A stretch of DNA of 64,000 nt from Streptomyces beigongshangae (GTDB lineage: Bacteria; Actinomycetota; Actinomycetes; Streptomycetales; Streptomycetaceae). Below are positions 48,855 through 57,741 of this stretch, one piece after another. The stretch covers positions 55,327 to 119,326 of the forward strand of contig NZ_JAHKJW010000011.1 of assembly GCF_019710745.1 (NCBI RefSeq), given 5' to 3'. Position 1 is the stretch's first letter; every line of letters starts with the position of its first letter. A program made the position numbers and the translations under genes. The notes under the pieces were generated by a model, which was not told the DNA's origin, did not search any database, and was given only the letters and a program-made list of their open reading frames with translations.

Positions 48855-49334
48855 TCAGTGCCCCGGAAGGACGCACCGGGCGTCCAGTCCCAGCACACGG
48901 TTCAGCCGCCCGAACGCCAGCCACGAGCCCAGGCACATGGTCAGCTCCACGACCTCGCGCTGGCTGTAGTGCGCGGTCATCCGCTCCCAGAACTCCTCGT
49001 CGAGGCCGTGGTGGTCGAGGGCGTACCGCTCCGCGTACTCGGCGGCCAGCCGGGTGCGCTCGTCGAAGGCGCCGGTCCTGCGCCACTGGGCGACCGCCTC
49101 CGCGAACCCCTCCTCGACCTCGGCCCCGTCCCGCTCGGTCCGCCAGTCGAGGCAGAAGAGGCAGCCGTTGATCTGCGCGATCCGAAGGCGCGCGGCCTCG
49201 AACTCGCGCAGTCCCAGGGTCGTGTGCGCGTAGACGGCGAGCGACAGGGCCGCGGCGGCGGGTCCGATGCCGGGGACCATCTCGCCCCACACGTACTCGA
49301 TGGGGTTCTTGCCGTCGGGGACGTCGACGTCCAT
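48855..49334 (-). CDS. AhpD-like carboxymuconolactone decarboxylase family protein
   Basis: 159 residues. The CMD domain carries the redox CxxC in INGCLFCLDWR (about residues 57-61), with the upstream AARLRIAQ helix, and a second helical part ending VELTMCLGSWLAFGRLNRVL. AhpD-like proteins reduce alkyl hydroperoxides via lipoyl or thioredoxin-like partners. It converges on choA, which makes H2O2; a protective role is tempting but inferred. AAGGAG lies six bases before the ATG at 49334. Confidence 0.88.
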   Translation of the reverse strand: MDVDVPDGKNPIEYVWGEMVPGIGPAAAALSLAVYAHTTLGLREFEAARLRIAQINGCLFCLDWRTERDGAEVEEGFAEAVAQWRRTGAFDERTRLAAEYAERYALDHHGLDEEFWERMTAHYSQREVVELTMCLGSWLAFGRLNRVLGLDARCVLPGH

Positions 49335-49407
49335 CCGGAACTCCTTCCGTGCCCGGTGCTTCCGTGCCCGGTGACGTCCCGGAGGCGATGTCACCCCCGG
49401 GACGGTG

Positions 49408-50481
49408 TCACTTCCTGCCGAGCCGTCCGGCCGCCGGCCGCAGCGGGACGTCGAGCGCGTCGTACAGGCCGGGCTCCGCGTCCACCAGCCAGTCGACGGC
49501 GCCGACCAGCCGGCCGACCGCCGTGGCGTTCCCGCCCGCGGACCGGTTCCCGTCCTCGTCGGTCGCCGCCACGGTGATCTCGATGCGCGGGCGGCCCTCG
49601 ACGATCACGCGGTGCGCCCCGTCGCCGTCCGGCGGCATCGGCCAGTCCGGTGCGCAGGACGGGTGGATCCGGGTGATGTGCTCGATGACGATGCGGGGCT
49701 CGCCGTCGACGAAGCCCTGCACCTCGAAGCGCACCGCCCCCTGGGTGCCCGCCTCGAACACCCCCATCGTCCGGGTGCTCACGGTGGTGTCCAGCGCGCG
49801 GCGCCGCAGGGTCTCGCGGATCTCGTCCAGCCCGACGCCGAGCGCCCGGGCCATCAGCCGTAGCTGCCCGCCCCACACCATCGTCGGTACCGACGGGGCG
49901 AGCATCGGCGGCTCGTAATCCATCGGCTGCCCCATCCCCACCAGGGAGCGCACCGACTCCTCCTGCCCGTACGTGGAGTAGTCGAAGATCTCCTGGCAGC
50001 GGATGCCGTCGACGACCGTGCCGAGACCGCTCATCAGCAGCGGCAGCACGTCGTTGGCCCAGCCCGGATCGACCCCGGAGACGAACAGCGAGCCGCCGCC
50101 GTGCGCGACGGCGGCGAGCACGGGCTCACGGAACCCGGGCGGGGCGTCGTGCCGGTCGTAGAGCGGGTACAGCGACGGGGTGACGACCACGGCACCGTTC
50201 CGGATCGCCCTGACGACGTCGGCCAGTGCCTCGTCGGGCCGGAGGTCGCCCGACGCCGCGTACACGACGGCACGGGGGCCGGCGGTCAGCACGGCGTCGA
50301 CGTCGTCGGTCGCCGCGACACCCAGCCCCCGGCCCAGACCGCAGAGGTCGCCCGCGTCGCGGCCCGCCTTCCCGGGGCTGTGGACCAGCACGGACGCGAG
50401 GTCGAGCATCGGATGCGCCTCGACCGCGCGGATCGCCGCGCGGCCCACGTTCCCGGTTCCCCAGACCACCGTGGAAATCAT
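49408..50481 (-). CDS. DapB-like NAD(P)-binding amine/dihydrodipicolinate-reductase-family protein
   Basis: 357 residues. Rossmann start STVVWGTGNVGRAAIRAVEA, then AVVYAASGDLRPDEAL, VVTPSLYPLYDR and the central GGGSLFVSGVDPGWANDVLP. This is the family of NAD(P)H-dependent amine dehydrogenase-like proteins, related to dihydrodipicolinate reductase. Its substrate is unknown. I took ATG 50481; ATG 50517, twelve codons upstream, is possible, and the strict Shine-Dalgarno is absent for both. It is divergent from the cold-shock gene. Confidence 0.88.
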   Translation of the reverse strand: MISTVVWGTGNVGRAAIRAVEAHPMLDLASVLVHSPGKAGRDAGDLCGLGRGLGVAATDDVDAVLTAGPRAVVYAASGDLRPDEALADVVRAIRNGAVVVTPSLYPLYDRHDAPPGFREPVLAAVAHGGGSLFVSGVDPGWANDVLPLLMSGLGTVVDGIRCQEIFDYSTYGQEESVRSLVGMGQPMDYEPPMLAPSVPTMVWGGQLRLMARALGVGLDEIRETLRRRALDTTVSTRTMGVFEAGTQGAVRFEVQGFVDGEPRIVIEHITRIHPSCAPDWPMPPDGDGAHRVIVEGRPRIEITVAATDEDGNRSAGGNATAVGRLVGAVDWLVDAEPGLYDALDVPLRPAAGRLGRK

Positions 50482-50546
50482 GCGCGGAGGGTAACCTGAC
50501 GCATCGTCATTTTCCATAGTCCCGCACCCGCGGTGCGGCCGTGCCG

Positions 50547-50574
50547 TTGCCGGACGGGCCCTGCGTGCTAGTCT
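50547..50574 (+). promoter_or_regulatory. Putative promoter of cold-shock gene (TTGCCG-N16-TAGTCT)
   Basis: A -35 TTGCCG and a -10 TAGTCT, 16 bases apart, near the HrdB consensus. They place the transcription start near 50581 and give a 5' leader of about 160 bases before the cold-shock ATG. Confidence 0.45.
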
Positions 50575-50602
50575 TGATCCAGTTGCAGTTGTAGTTCCCG
50601 AA

Positions 50603-50646
50603 CACTTCAAGTGCCGCAGGCGAATTCGTATTCGTCGGGCACTTTT
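50603..50646 (+). ncRNA. Structured 5' leader element of the cold-shock gene
   Basis: AAGTGCC (50609-50615) pairs with GGCACTT (50638-50644), with an inner CGAAT/ATTCG stem and TCGT loop, ending in TTTT: a terminator-like hairpin. AAGTG can instead pair with CACTT just upstream at 50603-50607. The two are exclusive, which suggests temperature- or ribosome-dependent switching. Only base pairing is seen; no test was made. Confidence 0.5.
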
Positions 50647-50742
50647 GTATTTCCGGCATTTCATTCCGGACGGGGTCAATTGCGGCGACACAGGGGTCCA
50701 CACAGTGCGGGCCCCCGGGTACTGCCCCGAAAGGGATATGAC

Positions 50743-50946
50743 ATGGCTACTGGAACCGTGAAGTGGTTCAACTCGGAAAAGGGCTTCGGCTTCATCGAGC
50801 AGGACGGCGGCGGACCGGACGTCTTCGCCCACTACTCGAACATCGCCGCCCAGGGCTTCCGTGAGCTCCAGGAGGGCCAGAAGGTGACCTTCGACGTCAC
50901 GCAGGGCCAGAAGGGCCCGCAGGCGGAGAACATCACTCCTGCCTGA
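50743..50946 (+). CDS. CspA-family cold-shock protein
   Basis: 67 residues, one cold-shock domain: [20 protein letters not shown] with RNP1 KGFGFI and RNP2 DVFAHYSNI. It binds single-stranded RNA/DNA and melts structure at low temperature. AAAGGG precedes the ATG at 50743. A 160-base leader with hairpins stands before it and a strong terminator follows. The DEAD-box helicase gene starts 228 bases after its stop. Confidence 0.96.
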   Translation: MATGTVKWFNSEKGFGFIEQDGGGPDVFAHYSNIAAQGFRELQEGQKVTFDVTQGQKGPQAENITPA

Positions 50947-50964
50947 CGCTGTAGCGCACAAGGC

Positions 50965-50995
50965 GGCTGGGGTCCCACTCGGTGGGGCCCCAGCC
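50965..50995 (+). terminator. Terminator hairpin after cold-shock gene
   Basis: Arms GGCTGGGGTCCCAC and GTGGGGCCCCAGCC (14 bp, one G-U pair) with loop TCG, followed by TGCTGCTTTCC. It lies 18 bases beyond the cold-shock stop. Confidence 0.85.
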
Positions 50996-51072
50996 TGCTG
51001 CTTTCCCCAGGGCTCCGGGGAACCGACCCCGGCCCGCCGGTGCCGCCCCCTCCAGGGCGCCGCGTCGGCCCG

Positions 51073-51089
51073 GTCGAATGTATTTCGAC
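51073..51089 (+). promoter_or_regulatory. Inverted repeat GTCGAA-N5-TTCGAC
   Basis: A six-base inverted repeat with a five-base spacer, 85 bases upstream of the helicase start. It could be an operator or a leader hairpin. Confidence 0.4.
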
Positions 51090-51138
51090 TCACATCCGGC
51101 TCGTTCTTGCAATTCATTCGGCTGCTGTCCGCCGGGAA

Positions 51139-51165
51139 TTCCTCGATACGTGCCACATCGAGGAA
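51139..51165 (+). promoter_or_regulatory. SD-sequestering hairpin in leader of DEAD-box helicase gene
   Basis: TTCCTCGAT at 51139-51147 is the exact reverse complement of ATCGAGGAA at 51157-51165, with a nine-base loop. The right arm contains most of the Shine-Dalgarno GAGGAAGG (51160-51167) of the helicase gene (ATG 51174). Folding would block ribosome binding, as in RNA thermometers or translational attenuators. Confidence 0.65.
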
Positions 51166-51173
51166 GGTTCTCC

Positions 51174-52703
51174 ATGAACCGATCGGCTCGCACGAACGAT
51201 CGCTATAAGGACAATCGCCAGGGCGGTTCCACCGGTTCCGGCCGCGGCGGCCGGCCCCGCCCGCAGGGCCAGGGCAGGCCCGTCACCCGTTCGGGCGCAA
51301 ACGGACGGCGCCCCTCGGCGGTGCAGGGGGAATTCGCCCCGCCGGCCACGCACACCCCCGCCCTCCCCGCGGTGACGGCCTTCGAGGAACTGGATCTGCC
51401 CGCGCCCCTGCTGGAGACCCTCACCGGCCTCGACGTGCGGGAGCCGTTCCCGATCCAGGCCGCCACGCTGCCGAACTCGCTCGCGGGCCGCGACGTGCTG
51501 GGGCGCGGCCGCACCGGTTCGGGCAAGACCCTCGCCTTCGGTCTCGCCCTCCTCGCCCGCACCGCCGGACGGCGTGCCGAACCGAAGAAGCCGCTGGCCC
51601 TGGTCCTCGTCCCCACGCGCGAACTGGCCCAGCAGGTCACCGACGCGCTCACGCCGTACGCGCGGTCGCTGAAGCTGCGGCCGGCCACCGTGGTCGGCGG
51701 GATGTCGATCGGCCGGCAGGCCGGTGCGCTGCGGACCGGCGCCGAGGTCGTCGTCGCGACCCCCGGGCGCCTCATGGACCTCGTCGAGCGCGGGGACTGC
51801 CGTCTGGACCGGGTCGGCATCACGGTCCTGGACGAGGCGGACCAGATGGCCGACATGGGCTTCATGCCCCAGGTCACCGCGCTGCTCGACCTGGTCGAAC
51901 CCGGCGGCCAGCGCATGCTGTTCTCGGCGACGCTGGACCGCAACATCGACCTCCTGGTCCGCCGCTACCTCCACGACCCGGTGGTCCACTCGGTGGACCC
52001 GTCGGCCGGCGCCGTCACCACGATGGAGCACCACGTGCTGTACGTGCACGGCGCCGACAAGTACGCCACCGCCACGGAGATCGCCGCCCGCGACGGACGC
52101 GTGCTGATGTTCCTCGACACCAAGCACTCCGTCGACCAGTTCACCAGGCACCTCCTCGGCAGCGGTGTGCGCGCCGCCGCCCTGCACGGCGGCAAGTCGC
52201 AGCCGCAGCGCAACCGCACCCTGGCGCAGTTCAGGAGCGGCGCGGTCACGGTGCTGGTGGCCACCAACGTCGCGGCCCGTGGCATCCACGTCGACGACCT
52301 CGACCTCGTCGTCAACGTCGACCCGCCCGGCGACCACAAGGACTACCTGCACCGCGGGGGGCGTACGGCCCGGGCGGGCGAGTCGGGCAGCGTCGTCACG
52401 CTGGTCATGCCGAACCAGCGCCGCGACATGACCCGGCTGATGTCCGACGCCCGCATCCGGCCGCAGGTCACCCAGGTCCGCTCCGGCGAGGCCGAGCTGA
52501 GCCGTATCACCGGCGCGCAGGCGCCCTCCGGCGTCCCCGTCGCCGGAAGCGCCCCGGCCGCGGAACGCCCGCAGCGCGGCGGCGCCCCGTTCCGGGGCCT
52601 GGGCACCCGCCCGGGCCGGACCGGCGGCGAGTCCCGGCGGACGGCCGAGGCCCGCCGGACGGCGGAGGCCCGCAAGGCCGCCCGGATCCGTCGCGGCGCG
52701 TAG
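51174..52703 (+). CDS. DEAD-box RNA helicase
   Basis: 509 residues. A Gly/Arg-rich N-terminus (GGSTGSGRGGRPRPQGQG) precedes a helicase core: Q motif FEELDLPAPLLETL, Walker A GRTGSGKT, motif Ia PTRELAQ, TPGR, DEAD box as LDEADQMADMGF, SAT in LFSATLD, and HxxGRxxR as HRGGRTARAGE. It unwinds RNA duplexes with ATP, and with the CspA-like gene upstream it forms a classic cold-adaptation pair. A C-terminal Arg-rich tail follows. The start ATG 51174 has GAGGAAGG, which lies in the hairpin described. Confidence 0.94.
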   Translation: MNRSARTNDRYKDNRQGGSTGSGRGGRPRPQGQGRPVTRSGANGRRPSAVQGEFAPPATHTPALPAVTAFEELDLPAPLLETLTGLDVREPFPIQAATLPNSLAGRDVLGRGRTGSGKTLAFGLALLARTAGRRAEPKKPLALVLVPTRELAQQVTDALTPYARSLKLRPATVVGGMSIGRQAGALRTGAEVVVATPGRLMDLVERGDCRLDRVGITVLDEADQMADMGFMPQVTALLDLVEPGGQRMLFSATLDRNIDLLVRRYLHDPVVHSVDPSAGAVTTMEHHVLYVHGADKYATATEIAARDGRVLMFLDTKHSVDQFTRHLLGSGVRAAALHGGKSQPQRNRTLAQFRSGAVTVLVATNVAARGIHVDDLDLVVNVDPPGDHKDYLHRGGRTARAGESGSVVTLVMPNQRRDMTRLMSDARIRPQVTQVRSGEAELSRITGAQAPSGVPVAGSAPAAERPQRGGAPFRGLGTRPGRTGGESRRTAEARRTAEARKAARIRRGA

Positions 52704-52857
52704 GCGCGGCACCGGCGGGACCGGGGACCGGGGACCGGCGCGGCCGACGGCGATCGGGCGGTGCCGATCGGGTGGTGCCGGGTGACGGCGGGTGCCCGGA
52801 TCCACCCTTGTGGACGCAGATGCGATCACATCGCCCGCATCGGGGAAGTCGAGTCCC

Positions 52858-53298
52858 ATGACCGAATCCGAGTTCCCGCCCGAAGGCCGGCCCGTCGACC
52901 TCTACCTCGACCTGCTGCGCGTCCGTATGACCCCGTCGGACTACGCGCTGCTGCTCCGCATGGTCGAGCCCGTGCTCGAAGCCATGCAGGAGCAACGGGC
53001 GGGACCGATCGAGCTGCATCTGGAGGGCGCGGAGGGGGCGGAGGGCGCGGGTGTCCCGCAGGAGATCCGCGACGAGGCGTCCCTCGTCGTGGCGGCCGCC
53101 GTCACGGGGCGCATGGACAACCAGATCGTCGAGATCGAGACGGCGGAGGGCGGATCCGTCCGGGTCGTGACGGACTCGGGTACCGCGGCCGATCCCGTCC
53201 GGTGCCGGGAGATCGCCGACTTCATCGGCGAACGCCACCGGCAGGACGAGGAACTGCGCGGCATCGCCGAGGTGAGCGGTCTGCCCACCGACGTCTGA
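52858..53298 (+). CDS. Hypothetical protein
   Basis: 146 residues starting MTESEFPPEGRPVDLYLDLL. The middle contains a GAEGAEGAG short repeat and the end is helical (IADFIGERHRQDEELRGIAE). No domain recognised. The ATG at 52858 is preceded by GGGAAGTC, a weak ribosome binding site; the upstream in-frame sequence is not coding-like. It precedes the YqjF gene, 48 bases apart, same strand. Confidence 0.65.
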   Translation: MTESEFPPEGRPVDLYLDLLRVRMTPSDYALLLRMVEPVLEAMQEQRAGPIELHLEGAEGAEGAGVPQEIRDEASLVVAAAVTGRMDNQIVEIETAEGGSVRVVTDSGTAADPVRCREIADFIGERHRQDEELRGIAEVSGLPTDV

Positions 53299-53346
53299 CG
53301 CGTCACACGGCACGGGATCCCGCCCCGCCCGGGGCCCGCTCCTGCG

Positions 53347-54117
53347 ATGCTGGCGCCCGTGTCGATCACCTCGTCCGCGCCGGAGCCGATCACGCCCGAC
53401 GCCCCGGCGGTACTCCACCGTCCGCTGCTCACCCAGGAGTGGCTGGACCTCACCTTCGTGCACTGGGCCGTGGACCCGGCGGACGTGGCGGGACTGCTGC
53501 CGGCGGGCACCGTGCCCGACACGCTGGACGGCGCCACCTTCGTCGGCCTGGTCGCCTTCCGGATGCACCGGGTGGGCTGGTGGCGGATGCCGGGCGTGCC
53601 CTACTTCGGTTCGTTCCCCGAGACCAACGTGCGGCTGTACTCCGTGGACGGGTACGGGCGGCGCGGGGTCGTCTTCCGCTCCATGGACGCCTCCCGGCTC
53701 GTACCGGTGCTGATGGGACGCCTGGGTTTCCGCCTGCCGTACGTCTGGTCCCGCATGTCCGTACGGACCGGCGGCGACACGGTGGGTTACCGCAGCGTAC
53801 GGCGCCTGCCGGGCCCCCGCGGCGCGTACAGCCGTCTCGTCGTCCGGCCGGGGGAGCGCATGGCGGAGCCGACCGGCCTCGAACACTTCCTGACCGCCCG
53901 GTGGGGGATGCACAACCCGGTCTCCGGCGGTGCCGGTTTCCTGCCGAACGACCATCCGCGCTGGCCGCTGCACCGCGCGACGCTGGTCGAGTGCGAGGAG
54001 AACCTCGTCCGGTCGGCCGGTCTGCCGGCCCCGGCGGAAGAGCCGGTGAGCGTGCTGTACTCGCCGGGCGTCGCGGTACGTCTCGGCCGTGCGGCGAAGG
54101 GCCCGCCGCGCGGATGA
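53347..54117 (+). CDS. YqjF family DUF2071 protein
   Basis: 256 residues. DUF2071 signature: LLTQEWLDLTFVHWAVDPADVA, GLLPAGTVPDTLDGATFVGL, and ETNVRLYSVDGYGRRGVVFR. The family is cytoplasmic and of unknown function. I take ATG 53347 as reported; an in-frame GTG at 53359 is nearby, and neither has a strong ribosome binding site. It runs toward the convergent SpoIIE gene. Confidence 0.85.
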   Translation: MLAPVSITSSAPEPITPDAPAVLHRPLLTQEWLDLTFVHWAVDPADVAGLLPAGTVPDTLDGATFVGLVAFRMHRVGWWRMPGVPYFGSFPETNVRLYSVDGYGRRGVVFRSMDASRLVPVLMGRLGFRLPYVWSRMSVRTGGDTVGYRSVRRLPGPRGAYSRLVVRPGERMAEPTGLEHFLTARWGMHNPVSGGAGFLPNDHPRWPLHRATLVECEENLVRSAGLPAPAEEPVSVLYSPGVAVRLGRAAKGPPRG

Positions 54118-54154
54118 CGGCGGGAGACCCTCGCCGCAGCCGTACGCTCCCGTC

Positions 54155-56755
54155 TCAGCCGTTCGGCCGGGGCTCCGCGCGGCGCGTGGCGAGCAGCAGC
54201 GCTATGTCGTCGGGGCGGTCGGCGACGTGGCGGGCCCTGGCGGTGAGCCGGTCGGCGATCCCCGCGAGCGACCTGCCCCCGGGGCGGCCGACGGGGGTGC
54301 CGGCCCGGGCGAGGGCGACGCGCAGCGCGGTGATGCCCTCGTCGATGTCGACGCCGGGCCGCTCGACCAGCCCGTCCGTGTAGAGCGCGAGGACGGCTCC
54401 GGGGTCCAGCCGCACCTCCGTCACGGGGTAGTCCGCCCGCGGATCCACCCCGAGGACGACGCCACCGGGGATGTCCAGCACACGGGTACGGCCGTCGGGA
54501 CGGCGCAGGACCGGCGGCGGGTGCCCCGCCCGGGCCACCCGGGCCGCACCGGTGAGCGGGTCCAGGCGGATGTAGCAGCAGCTGGCGAACAGCCCCGGGT
54601 CGAGGTCGATCAGCAGGTGGTTGGTGCCGCTCATGACCTCGTCGGGCGGCCGGTCGCCGAGCGCGAAGGCCCGTACGGCGCTGCGCAGCTGGCCCATCGT
54701 GGCGGCCGCCTGGACGCCGTGCCCCTGGACGTCGCCGATGACCAGCGCGAGACCGTCGCCCGACTCCACCACGTCGTACCAGTCGCCCCCCACGTCCATC
54801 CCCTGCGTGCCCGGCAGATAGCGGCCGACGGTCTCCACCCGGGGATGCGCGGACAGGCGCCGGGGGAGGAGCGCCTGCTGCAGGCCGCGGGCGAGGGCGG
54901 CCTCGGTGTCGTAGCGCTGCGCCTTCTCCAGCGCGTGCGCGATCAGACCGGCGAGAGCCGTCAGCACCGTACGTTCCTCGGTGCTGAAGCTGCGGGGGCC
55001 GTCGAAGCCGAGGATGCAGGAGCCGACCGGGCGCCCGGAGGCGATCAGGGGCAGGAAGGCCCGGGAGCCCTCCGTCGCGTCGAGGGGCATGCCCGGGTAG
55101 GCGGCCGCGAGCTGCTGCATCGACTCGAAGAACATGGGGCGGCCACTGGTGAGGGTCTCGACGCCGGGCAGCCGGGCGTCGAGGCCGACCCCCTCGAACG
55201 GCGCCAGGAACCCCTGCGGGAAGCCCGTCTCCCAGGCCAGGTAGAGGTGCCGCTCCTGCAGCAGGTAGATGGCCAGCCGGCGGCCGCCGAAGGCCGGCAG
55301 CAGCTCCTGCATCACGACGGCGGACACCTGGCGCGCGGTGACCGCCTCGGTCAGCGCGATCGCCAGGACGATCGGCCGGTACAGGGGGGCCATGGAGGTG
55401 ACGCCGGCGTCCGGCCCGTCCGGCCCGGGCGCACCGGCCGCCGAAGCCCCGTCGTGCAGGGACCCGTCGCGCGGTGCCCCGTCGTGCGGGGGCGCGGGGT
55501 CGGGTGCCGGGTCGGTCACCCGGTTCGCGGGTACGACGGTGCAGGTGAGGATGTCGGGCCCGGGATAGACGGAGACCGCCAGCCAGTCACCGCCTCCGTG
55601 CGCCCCGCGGGACTCCCGGGGCCGCTCCCGGCCGTCCCGGGGTGGCCGCACGACGTGGAAGTGCGCCGGTTCCGAGGAGAGCAGGGCCTCGCGGAGGTGG
55701 TCCTCGTAGGCGGACCGCTCCAGCCACGGCACCTCCTCGCCCAGGGGCCTGCCCAGGAGCCGGGTCCGCGGCCGCCCCAGCAGGCGGGCGGCCCGCTCGT
55801 TCGCGTAGACGATCAGCCCCAGCCGGTCGAGGCAGAACACGCCCTCGGGAAGCAGGTCGGCCGCTCCGTCACCCGCCGAACCGATGTCCGGATCGAGGAC
55901 GAGACCCCGGACGGTACGGGGCCGCGACGCCGGGGCCGGCTCCTCTTCCGGGGTCCAGAGCTCCAGCAGCCGCAGACCGCCGTCGGCCGCGTGCACCGGC
56001 AGCGGAAGCGGCGGGGGGCGTCCCACGGAGGTCGCGCGCAGGGCGGCCAGGATCTCCTGGGCGTCGGCCTCCGCCATGGCGTCCGCGAGCGCCTGCGGGG
56101 TGTCCGTGTCCCTGCCCGGCGGTACGCCGAGCAGGGCGTGCAGCCGGCTGTCCGCGGTGACCACGCCGGATGCCGGATCCCAGGTGAAGCGCCCGATGCG
56201 CCCGGCGGGAGGGTGGGTGACCGGCGGCCGTACGCAGAGCGGTTCACCGTCCCAGGCGACGCCCGGCCCGCCGTCCGCCTCCAGGTCCCACAGCGCCCGC
56301 CCCAGCTCCTCCGCCAGCCGCGCCATGCGGTCACGGTCGGGCAGCACCTCGGTGGTGTCCGACACCGAGGAGCGCAGCAGCGTCAGTACGCCGTAGGTCG
56401 TCGACCCCCCGACGACGGGCACGTACAGGGAGCCGAACTGGAACGGCAGCCCCGCCGCGAACTGGGGATAGCGGCGCATCGTCTCCGTGGCGTCCGGGAG
56501 CACCACCTGGACGCCCAGCCGGTAGGCGTCGGACACGGGGAACCGGCGGTCCACGTGCAGGCGCCACCAGGGGCGGAACAGCGGTCCGGGCAGCCCCGAC
56601 AGGACGGCCAGCCGGAGCAGTCCCGGCGTCGTGGAGCGCAGGTACACGCCTCCCGCGAAACCGCCGGCAGCGCCGATCGCCTCCGCCGTGATCCCGGTGA
56701 GCAGCGAGTCCAGGCGTCCGGGGCTCCGGATCTCGTGCTCGGCTCTCCCAGTCAT
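54155..56755 (-). CDS. SpoIIE PP2C phosphatase with GAF and PAS sensors
   Basis: 866 residues. An N-terminal GAF (~20-150), a PAS-like region (~175-400), a second GAF (~455-600: PAFGGRRLAIYLLQERHLYL), then the SpoIIE phosphatase: DVGGDWYDVVESGDGLALVI, GDVQGHGVQAAATMGQ, GHPPPVLRRPDGR and RPDDIALLLATR. The metal-binding Asp of GGDWYD and DDIALL are intact. It dephosphorylates a STAS antagonist in partner switching. Unlike the phosphatase at 22630, there is no membrane segment or HATPase. Start ATG 56755 with GAGGTGGGG. Confidence 0.92.
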   Translation of the reverse strand: MTGRAEHEIRSPGRLDSLLTGITAEAIGAAGGFAGGVYLRSTTPGLLRLAVLSGLPGPLFRPWWRLHVDRRFPVSDAYRLGVQVVLPDATETMRRYPQFAAGLPFQFGSLYVPVVGGSTTYGVLTLLRSSVSDTTEVLPDRDRMARLAEELGRALWDLEADGGPGVAWDGEPLCVRPPVTHPPAGRIGRFTWDPASGVVTADSRLHALLGVPPGRDTDTPQALADAMAEADAQEILAALRATSVGRPPPLPLPVHAADGGLRLLELWTPEEEPAPASRPRTVRGLVLDPDIGSAGDGAADLLPEGVFCLDRLGLIVYANERAARLLGRPRTRLLGRPLGEEVPWLERSAYEDHLREALLSSEPAHFHVVRPPRDGRERPRESRGAHGGGDWLAVSVYPGPDILTCTVVPANRVTDPAPDPAPPHDGAPRDGSLHDGASAAGAPGPDGPDAGVTSMAPLYRPIVLAIALTEAVTARQVSAVVMQELLPAFGGRRLAIYLLQERHLYLAWETGFPQGFLAPFEGVGLDARLPGVETLTSGRPMFFESMQQLAAAYPGMPLDATEGSRAFLPLIASGRPVGSCILGFDGPRSFSTEERTVLTALAGLIAHALEKAQRYDTEAALARGLQQALLPRRLSAHPRVETVGRYLPGTQGMDVGGDWYDVVESGDGLALVIGDVQGHGVQAAATMGQLRSAVRAFALGDRPPDEVMSGTNHLLIDLDPGLFASCCYIRLDPLTGAARVARAGHPPPVLRRPDGRTRVLDIPGGVVLGVDPRADYPVTEVRLDPGAVLALYTDGLVERPGVDIDEGITALRVALARAGTPVGRPGGRSLAGIADRLTARARHVADRPDDIALLLATRRAEPRPNG

Positions 56756-57227
56756 CGCCCCACCTCGTCCGTGCGCCGCCCGGGTGGCCGACACAGCAAG
56801 AATGCGCCACGACGCCCTCCGCATGCACCCGGGAGGACCGAGTGAGCCTGTGGAACCGATGAGGCCACCGGGGTGTGAGCGAAGTGGGGCCGCCCGGTGA
56901 CGACCGCGTTTCCCCACCTCGCGCGCGTGCGCTGCCCGGGCCACCGAGGGCTTGTCCGAAGCCGCTGGTCAGGCGCTTCCGCCCGTCCCTTCGGGGGAGG
57001 GCCCGCATTTCCGCGCGCAGGGAGGGAAGGTGACACACGGATCACCTGCAGGCCGGGAGAGGCCGTCACCGGCCGGGTCGCAGCCGGGAGGAGCGCACCA
57101 CGTGGGATCAGGACGACACGGGTCGCCGCCGTGCGCGCCACCGGACCCGCGGGGCGGGCCCGGTGCCCGTGCGCCCCGCGGCGCCCGACGGCCCGGCCCG
57201 GCGCGTCCTCGTTCGTAAGGAGTTCTC
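56756..57227. other. 472-base divergent intergenic region
   Basis: Between the SpoIIE gene and the small conserved gene at 57228. Open frames are low-complexity. Contains a CCGGGAGAGGCCGTCACCGG stretch (about 57053) that can fold weakly. It must hold promoters but none was fixed. Confidence 0.35.
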
Positions 57228-57545
57228 ATGACCACGTACGTCATCACCGTCCCCGGCACGTTCGTCAACGGCGTCGAGGACACCGCGCGCTCCGACGTCG
57301 AGCGCAGGCTCCGCCCGCGGGACCCGAAGAACACGGACCTGGGCGAGAGCGAGGAGCTGAGCCTGCTGACGGTCGAGGAGGGCGGCATGTTCTCCGCCCG
57401 GATCGAGGTCGAGGCGGCGGACCAGGCCGGTGCCGAGAGCGAGGCGGTCCGGCTGGTCGCCCGGGCGCTGCGTGACAGCGGGTTCGAGGAGGACGAGGCC
57501 CCGCTGGGCCCGGCGTTCGTGACCGGCATCGACAGCGAGTTCTAG
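57228..57545 (+). CDS. Conserved hypothetical protein
   Basis: 105 residues starting MTTYVITVPGTFVNGVEDTA with a clear AAGGAG ribosome binding site eight bases upstream. Composition: strand-rich N-terminus, charged middle (RRLRPRDPKNTDLGESEELS), helical C-terminus (VRLVARALRDSGFEEDEAP). Not recognised; function unknown, cytoplasmic. Confidence 0.75.
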   Translation: MTTYVITVPGTFVNGVEDTARSDVERRLRPRDPKNTDLGESEELSLLTVEEGGMFSARIEVEAADQAGAESEAVRLVARALRDSGFEEDEAPLGPAFVTGIDSEF

Positions 57546-57741
57546 GGCCGCCGTCCCCGGTCCGGTGACCGCGGGACACCTGGGCGTGCGTCACCCCTAG
57601 GCTCGGAGCGACATGCACTCCGGGGCTTCGGCCGTGGAGGGAATCCGGCCCAGGGCGCGGGACGGGCCGTCGCGACGGGATGCCGGCAGGCGTCCCGTCG
57701 GGCCGCCTGCCCGCCGGCCGTTACACGCGCAGGAGAAGCGG

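Noticed and set aside
54089..56845. A 918-codon plus-strand frame opposite the SpoIIE gene
   Set aside because: Antisense shadow rich in Arg/Gly/Gln; phosphatase motifs are on the minus strand.
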